A stretch of DNA of 64,000 nucleotides, from positions 8,818,501-8,882,500 of the forward strand of contig JBAIAC010000001.1 in assembly GCA_037349315.1 (NCBI GenBank), read 5' to 3'. The notes under the pieces are model-generated. The model ran no database searches. It was not told the DNA's origin and saw only the letters and a list, made by a program, of their open reading frames with translations. The translations under genes were made by a program, and so were the position numbers. Source of the DNA: Chelydra serpentina. Its lineage: Eukaryota; Chordata; Testudines; Chelydridae. Positions 1 to 13,860 of this stretch are shown piece after piece (position 1 is the first letter of the stretch; the number at the start of each line of letters is the position of its first letter).

Positions 1-128
1 AACTCACTAACGTCAATGAGAGCTCGGATGTGCAAGGCATTGGTCCCAGTGATGCTTCTTTTCTCATGAATGTTGTCACAGTCTCAGTTTAGTTGCTGGC
101 AACATGTATTAATATACAAAATGGATAT

Positions 129-407
129 TTAAGTAGCCTGGCTATACCCCAGCATTCCTAGGCCAGTCGGGAGATATAATCCCTCCAGCGTGTTCTGGCT
201 CAGTCTTAGGACCTCCTCCCAGTGGGGCATGCCCAGTAGAGTTCCAAAGGAAGCCTCCCAGGGGGCATCTTTATCAGGTGCCCGAACCACTCCAGATGGC
301 TCCTCTTGATCCAGAGGAGTAGCGGCTCTACTCCGAGGCTCTCCCAAATAGCCGAGCCCCTCACCCTGTTTCAGAGAGTAAGCCCAGCCATATGCATATA
401 TATGCAA
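129..407 (-). mobile_element. LINE relic, RTE/Rex-like C-terminal and 3' part
   Basis: On the minus strand one frame, interrupted by stops, reads a tract like the C-terminal tail of fish and amphibian non-LTR elements: a WFGHLIKMPPGRLP block followed by a TRWRDYISRLA block. The open frame here is a different, chance frame of the same DNA. It is a dead fragment about 280 bp long. I am fairly sure it is the end of a non-LTR retrotransposon; the RTE/Rex label is less certain. Confidence 0.5.
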
Positions 408-1050
408 GTGTCAGCCTATCAAATTTTATCTGTGTACTAAAGATCCTAGGAACTTGATTCTGTAAAATCTTATGCCTCTTTGGACTTCAGGTGAGCTACT
501 CACAGTGGTAAAATGCAGGATCAAGATCCTAATTTGGAAAAAACAAGATATATTCTAAAATAATCACACTCATTTTCTAATATAAAGATGACAAAATCTA
601 TCACGTCAGTATAATTAGAAGACATCTTGAAAAATCTTTAAGGTGATCATATTTAACAATATCTCTACTAAGTTTCAGTTATATTGTGTACTGTTCTGTC
701 TATGCACAGCATGGAAACAATTATAAAGCTATTGTTTCAGTTTGCTTCCTGTGATATTGATCTCGATCAGGCTGTCAGACCTACAGCCTGTATTTCTAAA
801 TGTTAAAGACTTCCTTTCCAACTTTCCCACACTGAATTGCCTACTGTGAAAATCAAAGGGAAATGTGTTACTAAGTAAAGAACAACTTTTATAAAAGCAA
901 AACCTGGTATTTTTTACCCTTTTGAACTCTGAGATATTCAGCCAGCTATTTCCTATTATGATAGGACACAAAGGGCCAAATTCAGACCCTTCAGTGACTT
1001 CAATGGAGTTGTAACATCTTACATGGAGGCAGGTATTTTCAGAGGGCCTT
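408..1050. other. AT-rich intronic DNA, no feature seen
   Basis: No exon or clear repeat. A single weak GACTTCAATGGAG motif occurs near 998 and resembles the core of the hairpin repeats found elsewhere in the window. Confidence 0.5.
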
Positions 1051-1054
1051 AATG

Positions 1055-1250
1055 GAGGAGAAAGTGTTGATAGAGCATTGGACCGGGACTCAGGAGACCT
1101 AAATTCTATTCCTGGCTCTCCCAGTGATCTGCTGGGTGACAATGGCCAAGTCACCTCACCTCTCTGTGCCTCATTTTACCCATCTGTAAAATAGAGATAA
1201 TGACACTGACCTCTAATGTAAAACCCTTTGAGTTTATTATTAAGCATTTA
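1055..1250 (+). repeat. MIR SINE (CORE-SINE), diverged
   Basis: The stretch shows the MIR order: a GGACTCAGGAGACC block, GCTGGGTGACAATGGCCAAG, the very typical TCTGTGCCTCATTTTACC block with TCTGTAAAATAGAGATAATG, then an AT-rich end. The tRNA-like head is weak. It is an old, inert copy in forward orientation. Confidence 0.8.
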
Positions 1251-1255
1251 TTAAA

Positions 1256-2872
1256 TTATTTTTATTACTATTGTTAATGATGGAGTCAGACACACCCATT
1301 GACTTTCAAGAGCAGTTGGCTATCTAATTGCTTTAGGCCCCTTTGAAAAGCCCTGTTACAGTGTGAATGTAGGACCCAGCCCTCTGAGGTGCTCAGCACT
1401 CTGAATTCTCACCCATATCAATGACAATTAAAGAGGTCAGCTCCTGGCAGGATCAGACCCCTGGCAGGATCAGAACCCATTGCAAATACTTTGATATCAA
1501 AATGTTTTTTTCTTAAATGACTGTAGCTTTTGGTAAAAACAATCAAAGCTTGAATAATGACAAAAACACTAAGCGAGCACTGGATTCCCTTTAAAGTATT
1601 TTTTTCAAGTTGAATTGGCAGCTTGTTTTACTGACAATGTGAGTACATAAATGCAGCAAATATTATTTTTACAGTTCCAATAAGTTACAAAATAAATACA
1701 CTCAAGTCCAGTTTATATAAAATGTCTAGTTGACTTAATCATGGTTGTGTCCAAAAAGACAAGATAAAATGAAAAGGAGTAGCCTGGGTTGAGGCGATCC
1801 GCTGCTTCTCAGGGAAAGTGCAGTCCTTTAAATTCCCATTTTCAATGTCAGCAGTCACATTAACTTCTGTGCCTCTAATCAATCATTTTATCAATGTACC
1901 CTACTGGAATTAGGTTCCTCATGTGTGATAAAAGAGCCAAATTCTGCTCTTGTGAACACCACCATAAATCAAAGGTAACTTTATTCAAGCTACTGCAGCC
2001 AGTTTCAATTTAGACTGGTGTGACTGACAGCAGAATGTTGTCAAGTATCTCACAACCCACTTTCCATTTTGTTCCACACTACTTTCAGGATGTTTGCATG
2101 ATGAACAGCAATCCTGGTCATACATGAGCGACAAATTGTATTGAGAACTAAAGTTTTCCATTAAATTTGACATTTCAGCATCGTCTGATGACAGCTCGTA
2201 TGCTGCTAAAATGTATCTAATTCAAAAGAGCCCAATATCAAAGGTGGTCAACTAATTCTCATCCTGCTTTCAAATTAATTGATCAGAAAAACTATGCTAC
2301 TTAAGCATTAACTATTGTACGTAACTATTATACAACAAAGTCAAGTTCTTCATATTATTAGCCAGCCCCCATTCTCTCTTGAGGGATAAAAACAATATTT
2401 TTTTCAACTAAACCTTGACTGCTAATAGTTTGCTCAGACATGCCAACTTTTATTTACAAAAAAATTGATTTCCAAATATCACGCTTCTTCAGGGCAAGAA
2501 ATCATTCCCTAATGAGTATAGGTTTACTTTAGGCTAATTCTTTCAATATATAATTCCTAAAATATCTCAATCTGTGTTTCCTTCTCGGGAATTTATTGGT
2601 ACGTTTCTATTCTCCCTTGATACCAATGCATTCTTCCCACTGGTCTTAATGGTAATCATGTGTGAATACTGAGGGAGGGAACAGACTGATGAAAGTAAAG
2701 TTTTATCTTGTCAAAAAGGATTTCAAAAATCTTTGCAGTAATTTAACACTGCTGTGTTCTAAAACCAATAACATTTTACAACTATTTATTTCCAATATTC
2801 AGGGCCAAATTCATCTGTAGATCACTTGGTTAACTTAAACAGATTTGCACCTGAGATGAACAAGCCTATGGG
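1256..2872. other. Intronic DNA, mostly unassigned
   Basis: AT-rich with no exon. A short low-copy-looking block at 1375-1480 (GAGGTGCTCAGCACTCT and a doubled CCTGGCAGGATCAGA) looks like decayed interspersed repeat. The rest shows no structure I can name. Confidence 0.45.
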
Positions 2873-3058
2873 CCAAGATTTTCAGAAGTGACTAAGGATT
2901 TTGTATGCTCAGTTTGGGACACCTTAGAGGGTTCTGATTTTTGGAGAGCAGGTGTAAAGCACTTTCTGAATAATCAGGCTCCTTTAAGGTGTTCAAGGTG
3001 GGCACTCAAAAGTGCAGACACACAAAATAACCTCTGAAAGTCTTGGATGTCTAAAGGT
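2873..3058. repeat. Long imperfect hairpin (foldback) repeat
   Basis: The two halves are inverted copies. The left arm runs from GCCAAGATTTTCAGAAGTGA through GGACACCTTAGAGGGTTCTG. The right arm contains CAGGCTCCTTTAAGGTGTTC and ends with CTCTGAAAGTCTTGG. The turn is near 2955-2970. No coding capacity. It behaves like a foldback MITE. Confidence 0.65.
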
Positions 3059-3629
3059 GCATTCTGTGTAGTAACAACTCAGACTTTGGTTAGAAGATGT
3101 AATTATATTTGCTGTACAAACAGAAGAACAACATCTGACTTGCTACTAGATTTTTAGTTAAATGTATACCTGGCTTGGAAGATAAAAAGTTGAATTATTA
3201 AAACAAATAATTTTTCACAATTGTCACATTTCAAATTTCACATTTCAAAAATGTCACAATTGTGACTGATGACTTATTTCAAGTTCATTTAGCTACTTGG
3301 TAGCGGGGTATTGCAGGCAAAGTGATTCAGTTGAATTCACCACAAACTTGTTTTAAAAGCTCATTTAATATCACAGACAAATCATGCCAGTATCACATCT
3401 TGGAACTGTCAAACAGTATAAACTTAAGCCAGACATGTATGAGGGCACTAAAATATATATTTTATTCATACTTCTTAGTTTGCCAAGAAATATAGATTAA
3501 TTTCTTTTTGAAAGAGTTAATTTTGCCTTAGAAATTGCCAGATGAATCTGGTGTCCTTGTGTGATGATGAGAACAACAAATCGGAAGTTACTTAATTTTA
3601 ACTTTCAAAGACATCCTTGTAATATAATA
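3059..3629. other. AT-rich intronic DNA, no gene seen
   Basis: Low-GC DNA without exon signals. A short inverted pair (CACAATTGTCACATTTCA and ATGTCACAATTGTGACTG) lies near 3217-3267; it is local and unassigned. Confidence 0.45.
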
Positions 3630-3720
3630 ATGTTATCTGATGAAGAGGGTTCTAGCCCACGAAAGCTTATGCCCAAATAAATGTGTTAGTCTCTAAGGTG
3701 CCACAAGGACTCCTCGTTAT
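3630..3720 (+). repeat. Interspersed repeat with hammerhead-ribozyme-like core, copy 1
   Basis: CTGATGA at 3637-3643 is followed by a 7-bp stem (one mismatch, one wobble) at 3644-3660 and GAAA at 3661-3664: the order of the hammerhead core. Then comes a short AGC-TTAT-GC hairpin and a tail, TTAGTCTCTAAGGTGCCACA, shared with the second copy at 39826. The base expected to pair with the last A of GAAA is C here, so the copy is probably inactive. The family is unassigned; Penelope-like elements are known to carry small hammerheads of this shape. Confidence 0.6.
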
Positions 3721-4317
3721 CTGTCTGGCTGTCCTTAGGGGGGGGGAAATGGTTTTCCCACTAATCTAGTCTACTCTACCCAATCAATAGCTCACAATCT
3801 GTAGATGTAAAAAATGTCTTCAGTTTTTAAAATTGGTTAACTGGTAACTAATTGGCATGACATATGCAGTTTTTAATGAGAAGAAAGTTTGTTTATTTTA
3901 TGCAACTTGTTTGAGTATGGCATATTACTGACAAAACCACAGATGATATGCAAGTTCTGTTAAGCAAAACGTTTTCTGAAGATCCCTCTATTTTATTTCC
4001 CATTATAATAGGCACAGATAGAATGTAATTTTCTCACAATTACTATGAGCCAAGAATAAAAACTCTTAAATCAGTTCTGAGGAAGTGGAAAGGCACCACA
4101 ATAAACACACAGACACCCCATAATCACCTGGAAACAGAAGTGCATGGATTTGACTTAATCTGACGTGACCTGCTGAATAACCACAATTAGCATGTGATTT
4201 AGCTATTACACTCCATGATAAAACAGACCCTCAGGAAGTAACAGACAAAATAAGATGCTTTCTAACAGCGTTTTTTTGCAGTATTACTATATATCCCATT
4301 TGTCAACCTAAAGACTG
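3721..4317. other. Intronic DNA, no gene seen
   Basis: AT-rich. A 9-bp G run lies near 3738. No exon, and no repeat I can assign. Confidence 0.45.
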
Positions 4318-4392
4318 TGGGTAAGATCTTGACTCCATTGAAGTCAACGGGAGTTTTGCCATTGACTTATCTGGGAACAGGATTTTACCCAT
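4318..4392. repeat. Hairpin repeat with GTCAA core
   Basis: Inverted arms TGGGTAAGATCTTGACTCC and its diverged partner ending GGATTTTACCCA enclose ATTGAAGTCAACGGGAG. It is one of the recurrent foldback repeats of this window. Confidence 0.5.
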
Positions 4393-4649
4393 ACTATCTC
4401 ATTTTTAACTCAGGCATTCTATGAGTTATTGTTAATGTTGTAGTTTCAGTGTTTAAGAAGTCATTGTATGAAAATCACCCCAGAAAGATCAAGAAGTGAC
4501 ATGCAAATCTTGAAGACATGGTTAACTTTGAAGAACATGCAAAGATTCACGTCTGTTTTTAGTTTAATCAAACAGTTTTACCATCCCTAGATCTTACAGT
4601 GTTTAGTCCAAAGAACTAAGTGACCCTTTGATTTCAGATGCTGTAATTA

Positions 4650-5467
4650 CCGTATATACTCGTTCATAAGCCTAATTTTTTTAGTAAAAAAGGGAAGCAT
4701 CAGAAAAGGGGGTCGGCTTATAGAGAGGGAGAGCTGGGACACAGTACCCTCCCCCAACAGAGGGGGCAAGGAGAGGCAGCACAGCCAGCAGAGCCAGAAG
4801 GGAAGAGGCGGAGCCAGAGTCTCTCCGCTTCTGGCCACGCTGCTCTTCCGTCCCCCAGCCTCTGAAGCAGCTGCCGGAGCATGCTGCAGCCGTGCTGCCC
4901 GGTCTGGCCCGCTGGAGCACGCTGCGGCTGTGTCGCCCAGCCTGCAGGAATGTGCTGCAGCCGCACCGTCCGTTCTGACCCACCGGAGCAGGCTGCGGCC
5001 GCACCGCTTAGCCTGCCGCAGCAGCTCCGGCCAGGCCAGAGACATCCTCCCCTGGCCAGCCCCAGCAACAGTGGGAAAGGATGGGATGGGGTCTGGGGAG
5101 AGTGTGGGGGTCCCGGACTAGGGGTGGAGTCATGTGGGGGGTGGTCACAGAGGTTAATCCCCTGACCCCCAGCTTCTCCCCCCCAAAAATTTCCCCACCA
5201 GTTGCTATCCCGGCCCATCAGGGTAAGCAGCTGGTGGGCCGAGACACTTTGTTTACTTAGGTTTACCTACGTGCCTGCGGACATTCAAGGTAAACAAACC
5301 ATCTCGGCCCGCCAGCGGCTTATCCTGATGGCCCAGGAGTCAAAGTTTGCCGACCCCTGAATTATAGGGTCGGCTTATGAATGAGTCATAAATATTTTCC
5401 ATTTTTACTTATCCATCTTGGGGGGACCAGTTTATAAACGAACCGGCTTGTGATCGAGTATATACGG
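4650..5467. mobile_element. Non-autonomous DNA transposon, 818 bp, 23-bp terminal inverted repeats
   Basis: CCGTATATACTCG at 4650-4662 is exactly reverse-complemented at 5455-5467. The match extends to 23 bp with two mismatches (left continues TTCATAAGCC, right arm gives ATCACAAGCC). The interior is GC-rich and has no transposase. A GTCGGCTTAT motif occurs near both ends. The part at 5190-5358 resembles another GC-rich hAT-like family also seen at 58770-59002 (GGTAAACAAACC, GGCCCGCCAG, ending GCCGACCCCTG), so it may be composite. I see no clear target duplication; the superfamily is unresolved. Confidence 0.65.
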
Positions 5468-6376
5468 CACTCCTTATACATCCCATTGTAGGTAATGAGT
5501 AATGGCAGGCCTCCAAACATCAAGGGATTAATTCTTTACCATTTTACATCCCTGATTTTTTCTGTCAGAAAACTAAATACAGGTGTTATTCCATGCCATA
5601 ATTCAGAATCAAAGAAAACTGGAAACTGCTATTACAGTTGCTTTCATTGATCTTGCAGGTTGCGGGGGCCACAAATGTCCACCGAAGTCACTTCCCAGAG
5701 CAGTGTACGCTCAGAAGTGGTAGCAATAATTAAAAACTTTTGAAATACATTCCACAATTTACACATGCTAAAAGATCCCATTCACCATGTGCGCCGCCAT
5801 ACAGCTCTCAATGAGCAAAGTGGGTGCTTTCTATTTTAACAGAATCTCTCCATCCAGGTCAAATATTTTAAGATTGTGGATTTAGCTATTTTAGCACATT
5901 GTGCCTCAGATCTACCAGAATATTACCATCATCTATTATCTATCTACTCTCAGCATATAGTACAATTAATCCTTTTAAACAATGTTTTTTTGACATTCAA
6001 AATGTCAGAGCTGCCTTCTAAAATGCATGTATGCAAATGTGTTTTCCATGCCAAATCAGGGTTTACTTGTCTCAGCATGGAAAATTTTCTGCAATTTATA
6101 ATCTAGGTATTTTAATTAGGATTAAATTCCTGAAACCTGAAATCTTTTTAACTGATTTTAATTAACCATTTTCTAGGACATTTTTGGATGAATTTCTACC
6201 TATATGAAATATCATTGAATTTGGCTTCAATTCTTATTTTGACAAGTAATACCTTGCACGATTAATGACTGATCTTGCTAAATTTTCTCTAAGCCCTTAA
6301 AAAAAAAATCACACTGTCCTGACGAAAAGCTATGCTCTAACGTTTGTCTGAGTTCTCAGAACACATGCTGAGATGT
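5468..6376. other. EPAS1: Intron 2 sequence near exon 2, no feature seen
   Basis: AT-rich unique-looking DNA downstream of exon 2. Open frames here (for example 5876-6106 on the plus strand) have no recognisable protein similarity. Confidence 0.5.
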
Positions 6377-6384
6377 CCCATTTA

Positions 6385-8842
<2,458 letters not shown>

Positions 8843-9486
8843 GCTGCAGCTCCGTGCGGCTCCTGGAAGCGGCCAGCCTGTCCAGCTCCTAGGCAGAGGG
8901 GCGGCCAGGAGGGCTCTGTGCATTGCCCTTGCCCGCAGGTGCTGCCCCGAGTGCCAGCTCTGCAGTTCCCATCGCCCCCTGGCCGCCCCTCCGCCTAGGA
9001 GCCAGAGGAACATGCAGCTGCTTCCTGGGAGCCTTGCAGACTTCTTCCCACCTGAAGTCAGCATCGCCCGGAGCCCGCACCCCAAACTCCCTCCCATGCC
9101 CCAACCCCTCCATTCCAAACCCCTTGGCCCCAGCCCAGAGCCCCCTCCTGCACCCCAAACTCCTCATCCCCGGCCCCGCTCCAGAGCCCTCACCCCCCCA
9201 CACACCCCAACCCCCTGCCCCAGCCCAGAGCCCACTCCTGCACCCCAAACTCTTTACCCTGGCCCTACCCAACGGACCCCACCCCCAGGTGGAGCCCTCA
9301 CCCCCTCCTGCACCCCAGCCTCCTGCCCCAGCCCAGTGAAAATGAGCAAGTGAGCAAGCAACAGAGGGAGGGGGATGGAGTGAGCAGGGGTGGGGCCTCA
9401 GAGAAGGGCGGGGTAGGGGCAGGGCATTGGGGCAGGGGCAGGGCAGGGGTATTCGGTTTTCTGCAATTAGAAAGTTGGCAACCCTA
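8843..9486 (+). mobile_element. GC-rich hAT-like element, 5'-incomplete copy
   Basis: It aligns in order with the fuller element at 19599-20284: the same GGCTCCTAGGCAGAGGGGC-like block, the CCCCAA-rich middle with CAGAGCC repeats, and the same 3' end ATTAGAAAGTTGGCAACCCTA. The left terminus seen in the other copies (GGGTTGCCAGGTGTCCGG) is missing. No transposase. The long open frames on both strands reflect GC-rich low-complexity sequence and are not genes. Confidence 0.65.
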
Positions 9487-12400
9487 GCCTAGGTGGGTGA
9501 GGTAGTAGATGTGTGCTGATGGGCATGTTACCAGAGTAAGGAGCCTCAAAAATGCATCTTTTAATCTCTGAGACTGACCTCCAGCCAACTTAGTACAGAA
9601 CTACTTGTTCCCCAGGTGAATATATTCTAAAATGTTGGCAGAGAGACTATTATGAAAGTTATCTGTGAGATGCTGCAGACATGGAAATAGCAGTCGCATA
9701 GAAATTTGACAATACTTCAAAGAGACTGCTTAGGTGAGTAACAGGCCCTCACAAGAGGTCACTGATTCTTTACTTTGACTGGTTGGAGTTTTCATTTCAT
9801 GGGACTATGGTAATTTAACAAACACAAGTTAATTAGTATAGCATCTTAGCCTTAAGGCCACAGTGCAATCAAATACATATAAGATAAATAATTTTTTTTA
9901 AATCAATACAGCTCAATAAAATAAATACAGACTTTTCAGATGCAAAAGAAGATAACGTCAACCCTTCTCCCAAAATCAAGTACACTTTTAAAATCACAAC
10001 CCATAAAACAAGATGCAAAATTAAAACAACAAGGGTTAGAAATACATTTGTTCATTTAGGTCAGAAGGAACCGACCTTTCACATACTTTTTTCCTTGTCT
10101 TTATGACTGGCCCGGCAACTAGGGTGAAAGCCCATATAACAGAAACGTTTTCCTCACACAACAAATATTTTCGTTTTTGAGCTGGTGTAGTAGAAGGCAT
10201 CTGAGCCAAGAACAGGACTGAAGGTAATTTAATAGTGATCTAATAAGTAATGGTCATATTATCTGCTCATACACAGTCCCTCCACCCAGATTTCTGCAGT
10301 GTTTGTGTGCAGGAGAGTCAGCTACCTCTATTGTCCTCCTTCTGCGGATCGCAGGAAAAGCAGAACCATGTGTGTATTTTTACACCAACGTTTTCTCAGG
10401 GAAATTATGTTTTTAAAACCCCATTTCTATGTAAAGAAAGCCTATGCTATGCCCAAAATGATTCCTCTCTAGGAGCAAGTCCACCAGTGGAATAAAGGTT
10501 AGAAACAGAACAAAAACAAAACAGAAACCCCCCATGCAGCAATATTTATGAGAACTTCCGACTGTGACTTGGAGAATGTAACTCAAACCACAAATGTTTG
10601 AGCTCCATTCTAAATTAGACAAAACATCCAAAACTGTAGGAAGTAGCATCCCAACCAGAAAACCTCATTTCAAGTCTAAACCGAGCACATACACAGGACA
10701 AGACAATTGACATTCACAAATTAAAAATGGGTTGTGTAAGACTGACAACCTCATGATGCCATTCAAGCCACAAAGAAAAATATTTAGCTTTGTCAACCTC
10801 GGTAAATATAATATAGAAGTGTGGCTAATGAGGCAAGCTGATTTCATTAACTGGTTGCCCAAGATTTTTAATAACCTATGCTGTCCTTAGAGAGTCATTG
10901 TTTCAGACTGCATTACACTATCCTTCTACAATGTTTCTGATCACAGTCATTATTTTCGTAGTTGACATTTGTTAAAAGTTTATTACATACTGCACCATGG
11001 CTCTTCTTTACTCTAAGAATCCTGCAGAAAAGCAGGCTCTCTACCTTTTAAAGAATTAATTTGCTCAACCATTATATGTTTAAATAAATAAATAAGTGAT
11101 CTGAAGGCAAGCACTTCTGTTTGAAATACTCCCCTCCTCCACGCGCCTCCCCCCCCCGCCCCTGGTCACCTCATGTATATCTGTTTTTTCCTTTTCTCTC
11201 CCTATCACAGCACACTGAAGCTGCATCATTACTGCAACCAGACATGCAACACACACACACACATTGGTGCAATGCCAGCCATTTCTAGTGGCACAGAGAA
11301 TCCCAACAACACGACAAAGCTCTATCTACCCTTCTTTCTTTATTTGCCATCAAAGAATGTCACTCAATGCTTGCTCCTCGTAGCTGTGAGGTTTCAAAAA
11401 TTGCTGGTGTATATGTTTGTTTGTTCCCCTCCTCCCGCCGCTCCTTCCCCCATGGAACATCCTGCACAAGCAATGGCAGTCAAGCAAAACAAGAGACCTC
11501 ACTAATATGTGGTGTTTTCATTGTTTTCATTTGCACACTGGAGGCCAAAGCTGACTGCAGTTACACCTACTGACTTCAGTGTGGGAGTATTTTACCTGGT
11601 CTATGGCTTGATTCACCCATGTCAGGAGAGTGGAAGCATAATTACACAACAACTGGGCTGTACTAAGCCATGAGAGAGTGCTTACATTGAATCTTATTCA
11701 TACCTCATTGTGGTAAGAGGACGGATCAGAGAGAAGGCAGGGCTTAGCAAACTCCTGAATCACTCCCTCGGAGCAAATTTTAGTCGGGCTACAGCCCACT
11801 TTTGTGGCAAAAAAGAAAGAGCTATTTGGCCCGAATGCACGTCCTTCTCTGGAAGAGGCGACTCAAAAGCATGGATCTAGCTCACTCAAACATCTGTGGA
11901 ACTTCCAAGGAACAATGTGCAGCGACAGTGTTTGCACCAACACACAACACAGAGCCTATCAACCGTCAAGTGCCTCCTGTGAATCCCCTCAAAGCCCATC
12001 AGTTCAAGGGGGCCTGGCACCTTGCAGGATTAGACCCTCATGTCCCCACCCACCCACACACTCATGGTTGTAATTGCAGTATGATTCTTCCCTATAAAAC
12101 AGTAAGTAAGGAATGTCAAAGTCCAAACTTCTACAGGAAAAAAACCAAATCACACCCAGATCAGGGAGCAGGCTTGACTGCCTCCCTCACCAGAGTACCT
12201 CAGCCTCCTTTCAGGGGGTAGTGGTGGGGTGGTTGTTTACGTGGAAGAAAAAGAAAGTTCCAAGCAAGGATTTTCCCATACTAGTTTGATGATGCTCTGG
12301 GGTGGCTGAAGCAGGGTTTATCCATGCATGAGCACAGTTACTAAAAGGTTTGACCTGTAAGAAAAGGAAATGTTGAGAATGTATGGATGAATCTCAAACC

Positions 12401-12595
12401 ACAGAATATAAGCAGCTTGTCTTCCCTTCCTCACCCTCCCAAAAGGCTGTTTATACAATTCCTTAGTCACTCTTGAGTGTGTTTAGTTCAGATTCTGAAA
12501 ACTGCTGTTGGATGCGGGGCAAAGAAGACAAAGTACTCAGGAGTACTTCATGAAATCACATGAATTTTCAGTAGCAAAAGTTCCCCAGGTCCCGC
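9487..12595. other. Intronic DNA, no gene; short microsatellites
   Basis: No exon or clear interspersed repeat. Simple tracts include a C-rich run near 11147-11161 and an (AC)n tract at 11249-11263. Confidence 0.45.
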
Positions 12596-12599
12596 AAAA

Positions 12600-12830
12600 T
12601 AACAGACCAACTCCAAAGACAACTATAACACCAACAGACCGGGCCCGGTTGGTGGCACGATCAAACCTGGGACCTCTGGAGCTTAGTGCATGAGCCAAGC
12701 CAGTAGAGCAGACTCTTTAATCTCTCTCTCTCTAAGTGGTGTTGGTGCCACTAGATGGGACAGAACACCACACCCAGAAGTTGTGTGGGTTACACAACCA
12801 CACCGACAAGAACAAACAAAGAGCATAACT
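12600..12830 (-). repeat. Probable tRNA-derived SINE, minus strand
   Basis: Read on the minus strand, a TGGCTTGGCTCATGCACT stretch (box A-like) is followed by CCCAGGTTTGATCGTGCC (box B-like, compare GGTTCGATCC), about the spacing of a tRNA promoter. A TC-rich tract at 12720-12734 separates it from upstream sequence. Arms do not fold as a full tRNA, so it is not a tRNA gene. The family is unassigned. Confidence 0.4.
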
Positions 12831-12881
12831 CCACTAGCCAGATGAGCTCCAATTATTTTAATTATGCCCTGAACAGAATTA

Positions 12882-13003
12882 AGGGCTAGATCGTGATCCC
12901 CTTTCTCAGGGTGAATAGCCCCTTGCACCAGAATAATCTCACTGAAGTCAGTGGGAGTGTTTGCAGAGTCAGGATGAGTTAAGGGGATCACAACCTGGCC
13001 CTA
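12882..13003. repeat. Hairpin repeat with GAAGTCAGTGGGAG core
   Basis: The left arm AGGGCTAGATCGTGATCCCC and the right arm GGGGATCACAACCTGGCCCT are inverted copies (about 17 of 22 positions). They enclose ACTGAAGTCAGTGGGAGTG. Foldback type, inert. Confidence 0.6.
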
Positions 13004-13683
13004 AAAAGTAACCCTTATTCCAGTATTGTAGTTGTGTGTATAGCTGCCTACTTTCAGAAAAACAAAGCAATGTACATACATTTTTGCTTTAAAATATGCC
13101 TCTGCAACATGGTCCTGCATACTCAGAAGTTCAGTAGGAAAAAAGACAAACTTTTTAGTCATAGGGTAACTAGAATCCATTTGCACTAGATAAGTAATTC
13201 TTGTTTATCACAGGTGTAATTTTGTGTGACAGTTTGAAGTAGTGTTAGACACGCAAATTCTGCCCTGGGCTCCACCTATGCAAGCCCTCTGTTTTCAGGA
13301 GAGGTTGCACGGAATAGAGACTGGCCCCCTTTATTTAAATAATAAATAATCCACTCTTGAGCTGGATCAGTTGACATACAGACTTCTGCTTGGGGCATCC
13401 ATATTTGTTCTTTTGTCCCACCCCACCAATAACTGGCTTTATGTCAACCAAGAATACTTGTCCTCAGTCAGTATATCTCATCTTTAACCTTTCCATGAAC
13501 ATCTACCCTTCAAAGTTCTTGGTGGCTATTTACCAGCTAGTATCCTGGCAATCAGCTTTAGAAATGGCTCCTTCTGCTATGGACATTAGTGGACTTAAGC
13601 TTGTTTAGTGGACACTTCATGGTGTCACCAGAGTTGATCATCTTCTGTCTTTACACAAGTCCATGTGTGTGGACACCGCATGG

Positions 13684-13813
13684 CAGTGCTGCTGGAACAA
13701 TTTTTATAGTGGGGGCACTGAAGGTGGAAACCAGGTACGTGGGTTGTTATTACTACTTGAAGCCAGGGTGTGCAGCAGCATCCCCAGCACCTCTACTTCC
13801 AGCACCTATGCTG
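13684..13813. mobile_element. Short MITE-like repeat with GCTGGAA ends
   Basis: The left end reads CAGTGCTGCTGGAACAA and the right end TTCCAGCACCTATGCTG, so the termini are imperfect inverted copies around a 130-bp body. No target duplication is visible. A GT-rich tract (13832-13860) follows. Confidence 0.4.
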
Positions 13814-13860
13814 CAGAAGAGGAGTGAATTTGTGTGTGCACGCATGTGCGTGTGTGCATG

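Noticed and set aside
5561..5600. Possible EPAS1 exon 3 fragment (TCTGTCAGAAAAC word)
   Set aside because: Only a short word on the wrong strand for the gene; no PAS-domain reading frame and no splice sites around it.
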